A stretch of 64,000 nt of DNA from Anoplopoma fimbria (Eukaryota > Chordata > Actinopteri > Perciformes > Anoplopomatidae). The notes beneath the pieces were generated by a model, which saw only the letters and a program-made list of their open reading frames with translations, was not told where the DNA came from and did not search any database. The position numbers and the translations under genes were made by a program. This document shows positions 1 to 18,663 of the stretch, piece after piece (position 1 is the stretch's first letter; every line of letters starts with the position of its first letter). The stretch is taken from the NCBI RefSeq assembly GCF_027596085.1, contig NC_072460.1, forward strand, positions 795,593 through 859,592, given 5' to 3'.

Positions 1-5948
<5,948 letters not shown>

Positions 5949-7466
5949 CAGAGGCTCACACTGGATTATTTAGGTTTTTTCAATTTAATTTCTACTTCTA
6001 TTCCACACTGGGGGGAATGTTTTTTGTTCAGGAGCATCCTGCAATAGACAGGACATGCAGAAACATAGATGGATAAGAGAACAAAGTGCCTTGTTTTCTC
6101 TTTCTGTGGAGTGCAGAAAGGAAATGTAGGAGATGTGAGAAAAACAGAAACGAAAGAGGTGAGATAAGTTCAGCAAAAATTGAGACTAGAGGGAATCAAT
6201 CTACTGCCAGTCTACTGTCATTTAGCAGGAATTCAGGATACTCACCACAGGGTGTTTTTCTATTTTTATTGTTAACAAAATAACACGCCAGCCTCGCAAA
6301 GCCAGCTCGGACTCGTTACGTTAATTTCTCCAACAACATCCATTGATGATCAAGCCCAGCTGCTGAATGCCAGACATGGTATGAGGTCTGTTCTTGGTTA
6401 ATCCTGTATTTTTAATATTTGGACTTTGTACTGCAGCACATGGATTTGAAATGAAACAACAACCCTGATGGCTTGAAATGAGGGTAATTTTAAAATGGTT
6501 ATAATTGTGGCCCTGTCCTTGTTCTGCTTCTCTGACTAAATTTGTGTGACTTTGTACAAACAAGGACATGAATCAAACACTGTTCACTCAATGTGAAGAG
6601 CCAATTAAACTGAATGAGACACACAAATGTCTGAAGAGTTGAGCTGGTTTTGCAAAGCTGCATTTGTCCCGCTGCAAAATGTCTTTGGTTATCCGATGAT
6701 TCCAAGATTCCTTGTATTCAGCTGGAATGTTTTATGTCATGTATATACGTATAATGTGTGATTTTAATCTTTAGTAATCCTGATAACAGATGCTGGTTAT
6801 TTACATTACATTATGGCCTCCCATGCGGCACGACTCAAATAACACAAAAAGGTTATAAGAACAAATAAATCTATATTTTTTACAATATATATGTTCATTT
6901 ATTTCAGCAGGCTGATCTGGGTTCAGGTTTCAGGGTTAAATGTTGCTTGTCTTCGGTACTTGACTTGAAAAGGAAATCACATATCACTGAAAAAAGACTT
7001 TGTCGTCAGGCATATCCTGCTGTCTGTCTCACATGCACACTGAACACAGAAAAACATACCCGACCCCCCTTCACACCAACAACAGAGATTAAATGTAAAC
7101 TCGTTTTACTAACATGATCACTTTAACACCCTGAAAATAAAGGAAGATTTAGGATGGCAGTTCCATGTTAATCTTATTGCATAGTGATCCTTAACTTTAG
7201 AGGAGAGACCATTTCATTGTTACCAACTCCTGCAGAATATGCAAAGTCTCACTCTTCTCAGCCGGCTTGAAACTATTTGAACGTGAGTGAAGCTATGAAA
7301 ATGAGACAAACTACCTGGTTGTTTCCTGAGAACATGACTGAAAGGCAGCTGTTGAGGAAATGTTTATTCATTCATGTTTCTGTAATTCCAAAGGTTGTAT
7401 CTGTCCCAAATCATTCCTTTTGAACCGCTTTGCTTCCAGGCCATTTCAGTTCCAATGAATCACACA

Positions 7467-7504
7467 TCACACGCCTGAAGTGGAATTCCACTTCAGGCGT
7501 GTGA
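7467..7504. repeat. 38-bp perfect palindrome without spacer
   Basis: The half-site TCACACGCCTGAAGTGGAA is followed directly by its exact reverse complement, centred on GAATTC. It lies about 1.5 kb downstream of the cacna1d stop codon, so it may be in the long 3' UTR. Confidence 0.9.
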
Positions 7505-10003
7505 GTGCTTGTTACATGATGATTCAGATAATTACATAGATCTCCAACACAGATCTCTGACTGTCTACATATTGTATATTTAAAAAGCCACAACAGACAG
7601 GGAGACTTTCCTGACAATATAGAAATTCAATATATTTGTGTTTTTTTAAATGAAATGATGTTGCCTTTTATTTGTAGGATTTAGTTTAGTTGTTTCAACA
7701 CTAGTGAGTGTACAAGATGTCCAAAACAGCTGTTGTCTGTGAAGGAAGCCTCGCAGTTAAAAACACTAAAGAGAAACAACATTTCTCGCCTGCTGTTCTT
7801 CATGTTTGCTCCACCACCAACCGGTGTTTTTCTACCACTGCCAACTGTAAAAATGTCTCTGGGACAACAATTACAAACCAACACTGGGTCGTGGAAGGGC
7901 AATCTTGTTTTCTTTTTTTCCTGAATTTAAATACTGTTTGGGCGATATGTTCTGGGCGATGTGCTTAATCTGTGCAATCAAAGGGCTTCTTCAAATATAA
8001 AACCAAAACAAGGGATCATTAAGTGCATTTACAAGCACATAAATATTCAAATACTATTTCAGATTCTTCGTTTGTTTCTTTTTGTAAGTTGCTGAAGAAG
8101 AGCACACTGTTTCTTGTACGACAAAACGACAAAAGGTTGATGCCAATATTGAAATGTTTTTTTCTTGCATAGACTGAATACAAGTTAATTTGATCCAAGC
8201 TGGGTTCTGAAAGGTTCTTCTATGTACTGTAAATGCACTCATTCATTCTTCATATATATACAGATTTGAGTGGCCAATAAAGCTGATAAATATAACTTAT
8301 GCATTTTCTAACTGCATGTGAATTGTGTTAAGCTAAGAAAAACTTGAAATATATTGTCATTACCTCTGTAACTATCTTGGTGTCAGAGCAAAGGCTGTAT
8401 TTACACAAAATGGTAAAAAAATATATTTAAAGATGTAATTATGTGAAATATTAAATACTTTTCTGCAGTTATTAATCGGAATCTAAATTCCGATTGATAA
8501 GTGATCTCAGTGTTTGATTGACAGGTGAATGATAAGCAGTGAAATCTGAACAAACCAAATCAGAAAAGGATCAAGAATCAGACAATTACCTCTTTAAAAT
8601 ATATGAATGTTGTGTTTATACAGCCATACGTTCTATATTACTGTTTTGGATTCTACTGACTTTAAACAAAAACATTTAAGAGTAATTAAGAACGCTTCAA
8701 AAGCCATATTACACACATGCTGTAAGCAGAAATGTGTAGATCTGCTGCATATCCATTTGAAACACATTTCTAAGGAGCCAATAAAGCACCCTGAAGAACG
8801 TAGAGCTGCAGTAAATTGTTATGGTTTCTCTGATGGGCGAAACATACTTATTACTAAATCAAACACAAAATGAAAAGGAATTTGTCCTTTTATTATTAGT
8901 GAAATTATTATTATTTACAACCCAGATTTACTTTGAGTGGAGAAAAACCAAACAGCCAGCAACAACAGTAAAAAGAACCATCTGCTGCATATTGACAGAA
9001 CAAATATCCAAATGCATCAACATTTAGACTTTTATCTAAAGAAGCATAGTGACAAAATCAACTGACAGCTTTATTTTTTGTACTGTTCCACTGCTTAACA
9101 AATGTCTTTAAAATGATAACAATCTGTATAGTGTTTGTAAAAAGTGAAGACTTCTGCTTTCTAGCCATTTGTTGAATCCAAATCAAAAAATATATAGCTC
9201 TATCTACTTTGTAGCACAAGTACTAGTACCTTATAGATTTTGTACCAATGGAAAACAGAAAACCTGTTTTGTACATTTGAATTCTGACAATGAACCTGCT
9301 GGGAATTTTTGTAAGGACCATTGAATAAAGTCATGAGGACAAGGTCAGGACAGTTTTGAGTTTTTCTTTATAATCAACACAAGAAAAAACTTTCACAGTC
9401 ATTTTCCCTTTACAATCAAAGTGTTTCTCCTTCATTAGGACACAGGATTTAAACATTCATGTTCTATAGTGCAACACTGCATTTAATAAAAATACTTCAT
9501 AGAGTAGTGCAAAGCTGAATAATACATGATTTGAATTCCTATATTAGTGTTGATAATAAAAACGTGTTAATGCTTCATGCATCATTAACATACTGCAGTC
9601 ATTCATGCTGCCATTAAAACAGTGATTTTACAGGCACAGGTGGTATAATGTGATCAGTTATACACAATTCTCTTCAAAAGCTTCTTTGTAAACATCCATG
9701 ATACATTAAGAAAAAATGTATAAACACAAGTGACATTGACAGATTTTTTGTGTGTGTATATTTTACATTAAAAGTAATTACCTTGTTGGTAACTGATGTG
9801 ACCAAACAGACAGAACAAAAAGGTGCTGCTGAGGCTGTCTGGGTTAACAATATAATATATAATAGCTAATATAATCAAAGAAGGCCATGGGATGAAAACA
9901 TATTTTTCCAGTGAACACCTCACCTGGGGCTGAAATAAATACGGCTTCTTCGGTGAGTTCACTTTTCACAATATTAAATTTTTCTAGTGTTGCATTTTAT
10001 ATG

Positions 10004-10008
<5 letters not shown>

Positions 10009-10095
<87 letters not shown>
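10009..10095. repeat. (AC)n microsatellite
   Basis: An uninterrupted AC dinucleotide tract of about 87 bp in the cacna1d-chdh intergenic region. Confidence 0.95.
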
Positions 10096-10096
<1 letters not shown>

Positions 10097-10851
10097 CAAA
10101 GTTGATGCATTGTTTATAGTCAACAAGGTGATGTCAGGCAAATTAAGTCAAATTCCTAGAAGCAATTTTCCATTATGTTCACAGTGTGGTTTCCCAGCAA
10201 CCATGCCATCTGTTCCTGGAACACCAGCCCAGCAACCACACACAGTGAAAGCCTTATTTGATACATATCCATGGTGCACTGCAGGCATCAGATATGAAAT
10301 TGCAACACCACAGAACCATTTTCAATGGAAAATGTAATCTGAATCTGACTCTGAGTACAGGCCTCCTGCAGAGAGCACACAAACTGGCCATCAAGCTACA
10401 AACATAATTTATGTAGTATTAGTGTTTTAGCTCTAACCAAAAAAACAGGACTTTATGTCTAAATATAAAACAATGAGGCAGAAAAAGTTGTTTATCACAT
10501 TAATTTTAAGGTGACTAAAGAGTAAAGACATATGTGATTTAGAATGGAAATTAAGACTAAAATCATCATTTCAAAAATAAGGAAGCGACAGAGCCACTGT
10601 GTCTTTGTCAGGACACCAAGTATAATACTGAAAAACAGAATCACATGTAAACTTCTAAAATGAACGTACCATTATTGCTTAGATCAGCCCTTCATAATTG
10701 TTGTTAGCCTGTGACTACACATCTAACTCTGAAATGTTACACTAAATTATTCATTGAACAATATCAGATCAAATTGATCAGCTCCTAATCAAACACAGAA
10801 TAAGCTGGTTATTGTGTTGTGACCTGTTTACCCTTAACTCGTTCCCTCTGC

Positions 10852-13800
10852 TCATCGCTGCGTGTCGAGTGTCGGAGGTCGGTACACGGGAACGCCTGGG
10901 TCGACGAGCGGAGGGCGACCTCTGATGATGTCAGCAGCCTTCTCTGCAATCATGATGGTGGGAGCGTTCAGGTTGCCGCTGACGATGCTGGGCATGATGG
11001 AGGCGTCGACCACACGCAGCCGCTCCAGCCCCAGAACGCGCGCATTGGAGTCGACGACCGCCATCGGGTCGGACGGCGAGCCCATCTTGCAGGTGCAGGA
11101 TGGGTGGTAGGCGGAGTCAGTCTTTCGGCGAACGAAAGCGTCGATGTCGGCGTCGGATTGCACCTGAGGACCAGGCTGGACCTCGGGACCACGGAAAGGG
11201 TCGAAGGCCTTCTGAGCAAAAATCTCTCTGGATAATTTGACACACTCCCTGAACTCCCACACATCAAAATCTGAGTGGAGAGAGGAGAGGGAAATCAAAA
11301 AGCTGGCTTGATTATCAGCATTGTGCCATTCAACCAAACCCCAGGCTCCTTCTCAAAATCCTTTACCACATTGCTGAGATACATCGGACGCGAGTTGATA
11401 ATGAATTCAGTACCAATCTTTCAAATAACAACGACCATTGCAAAGGAAAGATCAGCCTGTGTCAAAGCAAAACATCAAGCAGTACATTCAGAACTAAGCA
11501 GGTCTCATAGAAAGTACCCTCTCCAGGGAAACAGAGTGAAGTTCTCAAAACATTTGATGAATTTGGTAGTCGACAGTTACTGAATCTCACCGGTGGAGAG
11601 ATAGTTTGGCTGGAGTATCGGGTGATCCAAAGGGTTGGCACTCTTCAGCTTCATCCAGCCAATACTGGTGCTTCTCATTGGTCCAACATGAACCTAAAAC
11701 ACAAACAGAACACTCATCTCTGTGGTTTCTTTTGTATACACACATGCATGCCATTATGACACAAAACACAAAGCATTTTAAACACTTCTTGGAAGCCTCA
11801 TTTCACCATGTCGAAAGTCTTAACTCGTTCCTGGAAGGTATCCTTCTTTGGAAAAGAGTTTATAAGTAATGTCACTGAGCCAACTCTCAGGACATTTCTG
11901 AGAAGCTCCTGTTGGCTTATTGAACTTTTTCCGTGGAATGCCACATTGGACTCTAAAAACTTGCCTTTGTGTCTTGTGCATTACCTGTGGGCCTTATCCT
12001 ATTACTTATGAATAAAAGGGGCGTGATTGCAGTGTGTACAGGAGTTCTTTGGAATTGTCCCTGATACGTTGACAAGTCACACACACATATCCCTGTATTA
12101 CACAATCAAACCATCCTGAAAGCTCCCACACAAACACACCAATGTGAATTCAAACCGAAACAACTTGTGTATTAATAATTTACCTCCATTAAATCTTCCA
12201 CCTGCACAAAAAACAGACACCATTTCTTAAACACACACACCTGATACGCCTCGAACTTGGAGGCAACTCGGCCGTGGTCGATGACCTGCGAGGGCAGGAA
12301 GTGAAACTGGATGTCGGGGTGTGTGACGTGTGGTCGACTGCGAATGAACCCTCCGCTCTCCAAGTGGGATGTTGCTCCATAACCTGAGGGACAGTTGTCA
12401 TGGTAAGTGAGATGGTGGGACATCAGGTCATCAGACAGGCAGCATCTGTCTTGTTTAGCTGATACAGTGACGTGACAGAGAGTTCATCGGCACATTTTGC
12501 GTGTTTTGGTAAAATGTGTAAAATCTGGCCACAATTTTATAGAACATAACGGAAACTGTGTGTGCTACCACATGCATGTGTGGGTGCCTGTGGTTACCAG
12601 TGAACAGAGCGAGCCACTCTAGGCCTATCTTAACCATGTGGAAAGGTTTCTGGGCCTTGTACAAGGTGATGGGCTGAGTGCACTGCTGCTGGATGTACAA
12701 CTCCAAATGATCCTGCAGGTTACTGCCAACACCTGAGAAACAACAGAGACAAGAGGGGAAGACAAAGAGAGGCATGAATACCAGTCAAGTTTGTAAGCAT
12801 GAAACAGGTGTGAATGAATCCCTCTGTCAGTTTGTATCAGTGTTTGAGGTGATGAATGTGTTCATGTGCTTATATCAAATATATTAGCAAAAACTTGAAA
12901 ACCTGCAACCTCAAATAAAGTAGGTTCTTTTGATAAGTTTTCCGTTTTCTTTCTCATTTCAGTTTGTTTAGAGGAGACTTCTTAAATGCATGACACAGTA
13001 AAAAAAAAGCATATCTAAGTGCATAAAAAGTACCTGGTAAGTGTTGAACCACAGAGATACTGTGTTGTTTCAGGTCATCAGCGTTTCCCACCCCAGACAG
13101 CATGAGTAGCTGAGGGGAGTTAATGGCTCCTCCGCTTAATATCACCTCTTTATCTGCAAACGCCTGATGAGAGAACAGGAAAAAACGATGATTGAATCAA
13201 CACTAAAAGAGTTGTAGTTTGATAGAAATTCTGACTGCCAGCAGAGGTGGATGAAAAAGTCAAGAGATTACCAAATTCATCATGAGTCTGGGCAACACCG
13301 ACATATGTGCCAATAGTTCATGGCAGTCCGTCAAAAAAGTGATTCATGATTCACAATGATTCATCCTCTGTTTAAAATTTTGAGCCAATCCATCCAATAT
13401 TTATTGAGATATTTTGGTGGAACAACATTGCCATCCCTGTGGCTGAGTACAATAACACATGAGTAGTCAGTGAAAAGAAAATGATCTAGTGGAAGGTGAT
13501 AACCTTTTTTTTTTTAAACACAAAATTGAGATGGTGATGGTAAATATATCCATCTTACCCTTTTCTTTTGTCCTTTCTGTGTGTATTCTACACCTACGGC
13601 ACGGTTGCCATCAAACAGGATCTTGGTGGTCAGGCAGCCCACCTCCGTCTTCAGATTTGGTCGACCCAGGACAGGTCTCAGGTAAGCACTGGCTGTGCTC
13701 CACCTCTTTCCTGGACACATTTGAGCAGTTAGATGTGGACAATACTTAATGGCAGGTTCATAAGAGATGTATAAATACAGCATTAATGTTGCAAGTGTTC

Positions 13801-16800
13801 TCAATTGTTATTGGATACAGTAGTTCATTTTTTACTTCAACCTTTATAAATGGTCATGTCCATCCAGCCCAAGCCCTCCTGTTGGTATCCGTTCATGTCA
13901 TCTGTGAAGGGGTATCCTGCCTGCTGCCCCGCCTCAATGAAAGCTTTGTGAAGGGGATGGTTGGTCTTCCCTCTGGACACATGAAGAGGTCCGCTGCCTC
14001 CCCGGTACCTACAGTAAACGTATAACACCGATTTAATGTGTCACAAAGAAAAGAGCATTTCCCTTTCAAAATGCAACAATTTATTTACGGGAACTGGATA
14101 TAGGTCTTCTTCAATGATCAATATTGCATCCACATAAACCACTTTAATTCCCAGCATTGCTAACTTTCAGAAGACGGCTGTGTATATGTACTTATGAGAT
14201 GCCATTTCCTTTCATTTATGTATTCACGCAAGCAGTCATCAAAGCTGAGCTGATAGGGTCAACACAAAAGTTGAAAAATGTCCTGAGACTTTCAACCTGC
14301 ATCCATTTTGTAAAACAATCTATATTACTTCTAGAATACATCAAATCAAATCAATTTCCAAAGCTGCTTGAATGATCATTTGATCCATAAAATGGGTGAT
14401 GCACTTTATAAAAAGGGTCAGAGCAGACTCTATCTGCTGAGGAGACTGAGGTCCTCAGGAGTGCAGGGAGCACTCCTGAGGACCTTCTTCGACTCTGTGG
14501 TGGCATCAGCCATCTTTTATGCAGTGGTCTGCTGGAGCAGCAGCATCTCAGCAGCAGACAAGAAGAGACTCAACAAGCTTGTCAGGAAGGCCAGCAGTGT
14601 GCTGGGTGTCCACTGGATACGGTGGAGGTGGTGGGAGACAGGAGGGTGATGGCCAAGCTGTCATCCCTGATGAACAACACCTCCCACCCCATGCAGGACA
14701 CCCTGGCAGCTCTGTGCAGCTCCTTCACCACCGGCTGCTTCACCCCCGGTGGTGAAGGAGAGGTACTGCAGGTCCTTCCTTCCTGCTGCTGTCAGGCTGC
14801 ACAACCAGCTCTGCTCCCAGCAGACCACATGACACATGACAATAAAAACCTGTGCAATACAATACACTGTGCAATAATAGTTATAATAGTTTTTCTGTCT
14901 GTAAATATAATATTTCAGTTATTGTTGTTTTTCTACTGTTTCTTATTGCTTATTTATAATACTTGTTTTTTTATTTTCATTTTTTATTTTCATTTTTTAT
15001 TTTTATCTTGTCTTTCTTCTACTATGTCTCTTGTGTGCACTGTACTCTATGCTGCTGTAAGCCTGCAAATTTCCCCGCTGCGGGACTAATAAAGGATTAT
15101 CTTATCTTATCTTAAAAATAGAATGTGGAAATGTGCTCACTGGACTGACTTGAACTTCCAATTCTTGCAAATGGATACTATCTGTGAAATGTGGGCTGAT
15201 TTAACAGAAACAAAAAGGATTTTCTTTGGAGTCTTAATCCAAGGTCAAAGTAATCTCGTCCACGACTTTTGAATTTCAACAAAAATCCGGTTTGGCATTG
15301 ACCTTACGCTGAGTATGTGTTGGTCTTGCTGTAAGTTCAAACACAAACAAATAGACACAAAGTTGAAGCATTATGTGAATCTAACACTGCAGAAAAAGCT
15401 TCCCGTGGATGCATAGCATAATAATTCCAGCCTCTTTTAAATTACACTACGCAGCACATGATGAAGCACATCTAATTTCTCTGTCTGTCATTATCACACA
15501 GAGTGACACATACACCACTTTTACCTTTGATATCTACCTCCCAGAATGTTTCCAAACCACACAGGTCTTTATGGTTCTAGTTTTAACAAGCATGTTAATA
15601 TCTAATGGGACGTCTACCTTCCTCATTTGCGTGAGCTGAAATTAGATAGGTGACGCACCGCATTAAACCTTTGATGCTCCTGCGGCTAGGCTCTATGTGA
15701 AAGGATCTTCATTGTGCCACTGCACATTTACATTACATTGCATTTACCAACCAGCATGCATTTTAAGCATTTTAAGTCTGTGGGACTGCAACACTAACAC
15801 TGCCAGACTTAGGGTTCCATTTAAACTCGGTCCATGCATATTATAATGATTTAAACATAAGTCAAAAGGTACCCCAAGAGCATTCGGATATAAGTAAAAT
15901 GTCCAGCAGATATTTTTGATAGCTACCTGTTTTCTCCCAGCTCATGACACTGAGCTTTCCTAAAGTAAGGCAGACAGTGCTCGTAGTCCCAGCCCTCCGC
16001 CCCCTCCCTTTGCCAGCGGTTGTAGTCTTCAGCGTTTCCGCGGATGTACACCATGGCGTTGAGTGAAGAGGACCCCCCCCAGACGCGTCCCCTTGGCCAG
16101 TACAAGACCCGGTCGTCCATGTGGGCCTGGGGTAAAGTGTGGTAGTACCAGTTATACCTGAGGAGAAATGAAAACAATTACACGATGGTATCAAAGTGGA
16201 AGCAATATCTGTCAGTTTACCAACAGTTTAATAATATGTTATTATTGGGAGACTGATATCAAAACGCTGGACTGATAAGTCTTTATAAGGTGTATGTCAT
16301 ATATGGATGATTCATTAGTTAAAATTACTTTTTTATCTATTTCTTTTCATTTAATGTGGCTTTAATAGTCTAAAATAACACTAAATCCCAGTTTGACTCA
16401 GGAAAAACGTGTTTTCTTATTCCTCATCTTTTATATTTACAAAAAATATGGAAGTGAGTTGAATAAACTGTATGATGGCATTTTACAGTTTTCAAGGAGT
16501 GACCTGTTATTTGTGTTTTCACACATATGGGAACAGTTGTAGTAATGGAGGACAAATTCATTAAAATTGTTTTATACATCAGCAAAATAAGTTGGTGAAA
16601 TAATTGAACTACTGTACTTGTCATCACAGAGGTTGTAGGTCAACGCAGCCGGCATGTGAATCTTCCATGAGAGACGTACGTTGCCTAGCAACAAGTCCTT
16701 AGGCCCGGCCTCTAGCTGCAGCACAGACTCATGGGCATCCTCACTGAGACGGTTGGCGAGGACGCAGCCCGCTGACCCGGCCCCGACAACGATGTGGCTG

Positions 16801-17069
16801 TAGGACGGTGTCGTCTGATTGGCTGTAGCTGATGAAGCGTTCCGAGTGGCAGCTGTGGCACTAAAGCATCTGTAATGGTTGACCAAGGATCGGGTAAAGG
16901 ACTGGCCCATGTTTCTGGTCCTGGGGGCAGATTCTGGCAAACAGGTAAACAAGCACCTGCCATCCCTCGTAAATCTCCCTCGCATCGCAGTCACAATCCT
17001 TCGAGCTCCAGTTGGGCCTGAGGTGGCCAAAGACAACATCTTGGTTCTGGGAGGGTTTTGCTCATTCAC
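10852..17069 (-). CDS. chdh: Choline dehydrogenase, mitochondrial (GMC oxidoreductase family)
   Basis: CHDH oxidises choline to betaine aldehyde with FAD in the inner mitochondrial membrane, the first step of betaine synthesis. Nine coding exons in transcript order (plus-strand coordinates): 17069-16618, 16157-15927, 14008-13842, 13710-13559, 13163-13034, 12732-12598, 12383-12241, 11693-11591 and 11270-10852. They total 1932 nt (643 residues plus stop) and every phase agrees. The FAD dinucleotide-binding motif [18 protein letters not shown] is in the first exon. GMC signature 1 ([14 protein letters not shown]) is in the second, and [15 protein letters not shown] in the fifth. The last exon holds the catalytic-His region [12 protein letters not shown] and the [17 protein letters not shown] helix. 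The first ATG used here is at 17067-17069. A second in-frame ATG at 17037-17039 gives an N-terminus more like a mitochondrial presequence. The product is longer than human CHDH (594 residues) mainly at the N-terminus. The gene is convergent with cacna1d and divergent from il17rb. Confidence 0.96.
13250..13440. repeat. Dispersed teleost repeat fragment in a chdh intron
   Basis: Contains phrases such as GATTCATCCTCTG and CCAATCCATCCAATA..TTGAGATATTTTGG. Related phrases recur near 46,790-46,880 and 50,480-50,720 in this window. The family was recognised by eye and its class is not known to me. Confidence 0.5.
14368..15115 (+). mobile_element. 3' end of a non-LTR retrotransposon (LINE), 5'-truncated and frameshifted
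   Basis: The first part (14392-14620) encodes the end of a LINE ORF2 protein ([53 protein letters not shown]). The frame then shifts and continues with [19 protein letters not shown]. The 3' tail reads AAATTTCCCCGCTGCGGGAC, then TAATAAAGGATTATC and short ATCTT repeats, as in many teleost LINEs. It sits on the plus strand inside a chdh intron, opposite to that gene. The exact clade is uncertain. Confidence 0.85.
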
Positions 17070-17452
17070 TGTAAATCACAAAAACACACATTGAAGGTGC
17101 ACTTCAGGGGCAAGCTGGTGCTGGGACTCAAACTAGTATATCTAATGAAATGTACGTCCAGAAGTAACACTCAGTTGCCTACTATCCTGCTCAGTAGGCT
17201 AATTGTGGATTACGGAGAGCCTTTTGTCTGACATTTAATTAATCATTACTTCAGCCACACCTTGTCCTTTTCAACTCCTTAAATTACAGGCAGTTAAAGG
17301 AACTACCAGAAATATATTAACTAGAGCGTGACACAATAAAGCTGTTCTTTATACTACAAGTGTTGCCAGAGTTTGTTCCCTTCTGCATGCATATTGGAAG
17401 TAACCCCCCACTCTATTTGTGGAGCCCGACCCCACGGCCATTAGCCTTGAGT

Positions 17453-17500
17453 TAAGATAATCCTTTATTAGTCCCGCAGCTGGGAGATTTGCAGGCTTAC
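17453..17500 (-). mobile_element. Isolated LINE 3' tail
   Basis: AAGATAATCCTTTATTAGTC and the following bases are the reverse complement of the 3' tail seen at 15060-15115, with a few changes. Only the tail remains. Confidence 0.75.
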
Positions 17501-17819
17501 AGCAGCACTTAATCACTGCTGTAGAGGACAGCGGTTTATGTTTCTCTAACTTTTCATTGCTCAAGTACAAAATGATTACATTTTATTTAGACAAAAAGTC
17601 TTGAATCGCTCCTCTCTGCTTTAGGATTAAAAAAAAAAAAAAAAAAAAAAAGAAGTGATAATTGTGTGCAAAAGCTTACAAAGCAAAGTCTGTGTGGCTT
17701 TGTAATATTTGATGGAAAAGGTTTTCTGTTCATGGAGAAAGTTTAGTCTTCTCTTTCAGGACAAGGCAGGGAATGTAGGTCAGGACTGCCCACGCAATGG
17801 ACCCCACCGTGAGAAGCTC

Positions 17820-18042
17820 AGCCAGCAAACAGCCTGCAAACAGCCAGCAAGCAGCCTGCAAGCAGCCAGCAAGCAGCCAGCAAACAGCCTGCAAACAGCC
17901 TGCAAACAGCCAGCAAGCAGCCAGCAAACAGCCTGCAAACAGCCAGCAAGCAGCCAGCAAGCAGCCAGCAAGCAGCCAGCAAGCAGCCAGCAAGCAGCAA
18001 GCAGCCAGCAAACAGCCTGCAAACAGCCAGCAAGCAGCCTGA
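17820..18042. repeat. 11-bp minisatellite upstream of chdh coding exon 1
   Basis: Tandem copies of AGCCTGCAAAC / AGCCAGCAAGC, about 20 units with small variants. Both strands are open in several frames because the unit lacks stops, but no protein is implied. It lies between the first coding exon of chdh and the divergent promoter. Confidence 0.95.
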
Positions 18043-18445
18043 AATGTCAGTAAATTTCCTCTGAAAAGCCTTCCCACCAGAGAGGACCAGAGACATGTGT
18101 CACTCATTCACTGTGTTGGTGTGAATGAAAGCTGCATGACGTCACTATGTGGTCAGTGACTGCAGTCCCATCTGACCCTCTGACAGCTCTGACAGCTCTG
18201 ACAGCTCTGAGGGGAATGCAGGACTGAACACGGGTCAGACTGCTGTTGACAGCGTTTCTAAAACTTTTTTGCACCGTTATGTTTGCATAGAATAAACCTC
18301 ACTATATAATATCTATAGATCTATATATATACAGATCTATACATTCCCAGCAGGGCATGGACAGCTGGCTGTAACCGAACACACGATGTTTAACCACCAA
18401 ACAACACACGTGACCTGCTGAGAGAAGGAGCATGAGAAGCTTACC

Positions 18446-18490
18446 TCTGTGAACACTGAGGCTGCAGCTCTGAGAGGAACTCTGCAGAGC
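18446..18490 (-). other. chdh: Possible 5' noncoding first exon of chdh
   Basis: On the minus strand the sequence ends TTCACAGAG|GTAAGCTTC, a strong donor. The first coding exon of chdh is preceded by a good acceptor (TGATTTACAG) at about 17,072-17,080. Splicing these would place transcription start next to the GC boxes at 18.5 kb. This is inference from splice-site quality only. Confidence 0.45.
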
Positions 18491-18499
18491 CAAAACCCA

Positions 18500-18572
18500 G
18501 CGCAGCGGCGGGGGGGCGGGGCCTAGCGCGGCGGGGGCGGGGCTTAGCGCGGCGGGGGCGGGGCTTAGCGCT
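18500..18572. promoter_or_regulatory. Divergent GC-box promoter shared by chdh and il17rb
   Basis: Three tandem copies of a roughly 22-bp unit containing GCGGCGGGGGCGGGGC each carry an Sp1/KLF GC box. They lie between the putative chdh 5' exon (minus strand) and the il17rb start codon (plus strand) about 90-160 bp away. No TATA box is evident. Confidence 0.65.
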
Positions 18573-18663
18573 ATTTACTTAAGAGATAACGGAGCTGACA
18601 GTCCACTGAACTGGTGAGGAGGCAGGAGGCTGCAGAGCTCTGGTCTTCAGTACAGTGTGCAGG

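Larger units (their letters stand above)
5949..10851. other. cacna1d 3' UTR and intergenic DNA between cacna1d and chdh (convergent)
   Basis: No convincing coding exon is visible. Candidate poly(A) signals on the plus strand include AATAAA within 6860-6870 and CCAATAAAG near 8274. The part next to 10851 is expected to hold the chdh 3' UTR on the minus strand. A 38-bp palindrome (7467-7504) and a CA tract (10009-10095) are listed separately. The remainder is AT-rich unique-looking sequence. Confidence 0.6.

Noticed and set aside
17730..18107. Gln/Pro/Ser and Cys/Leu/Ala repeat ORFs
   Set aside because: Products of the 11-bp minisatellite upstream of chdh.
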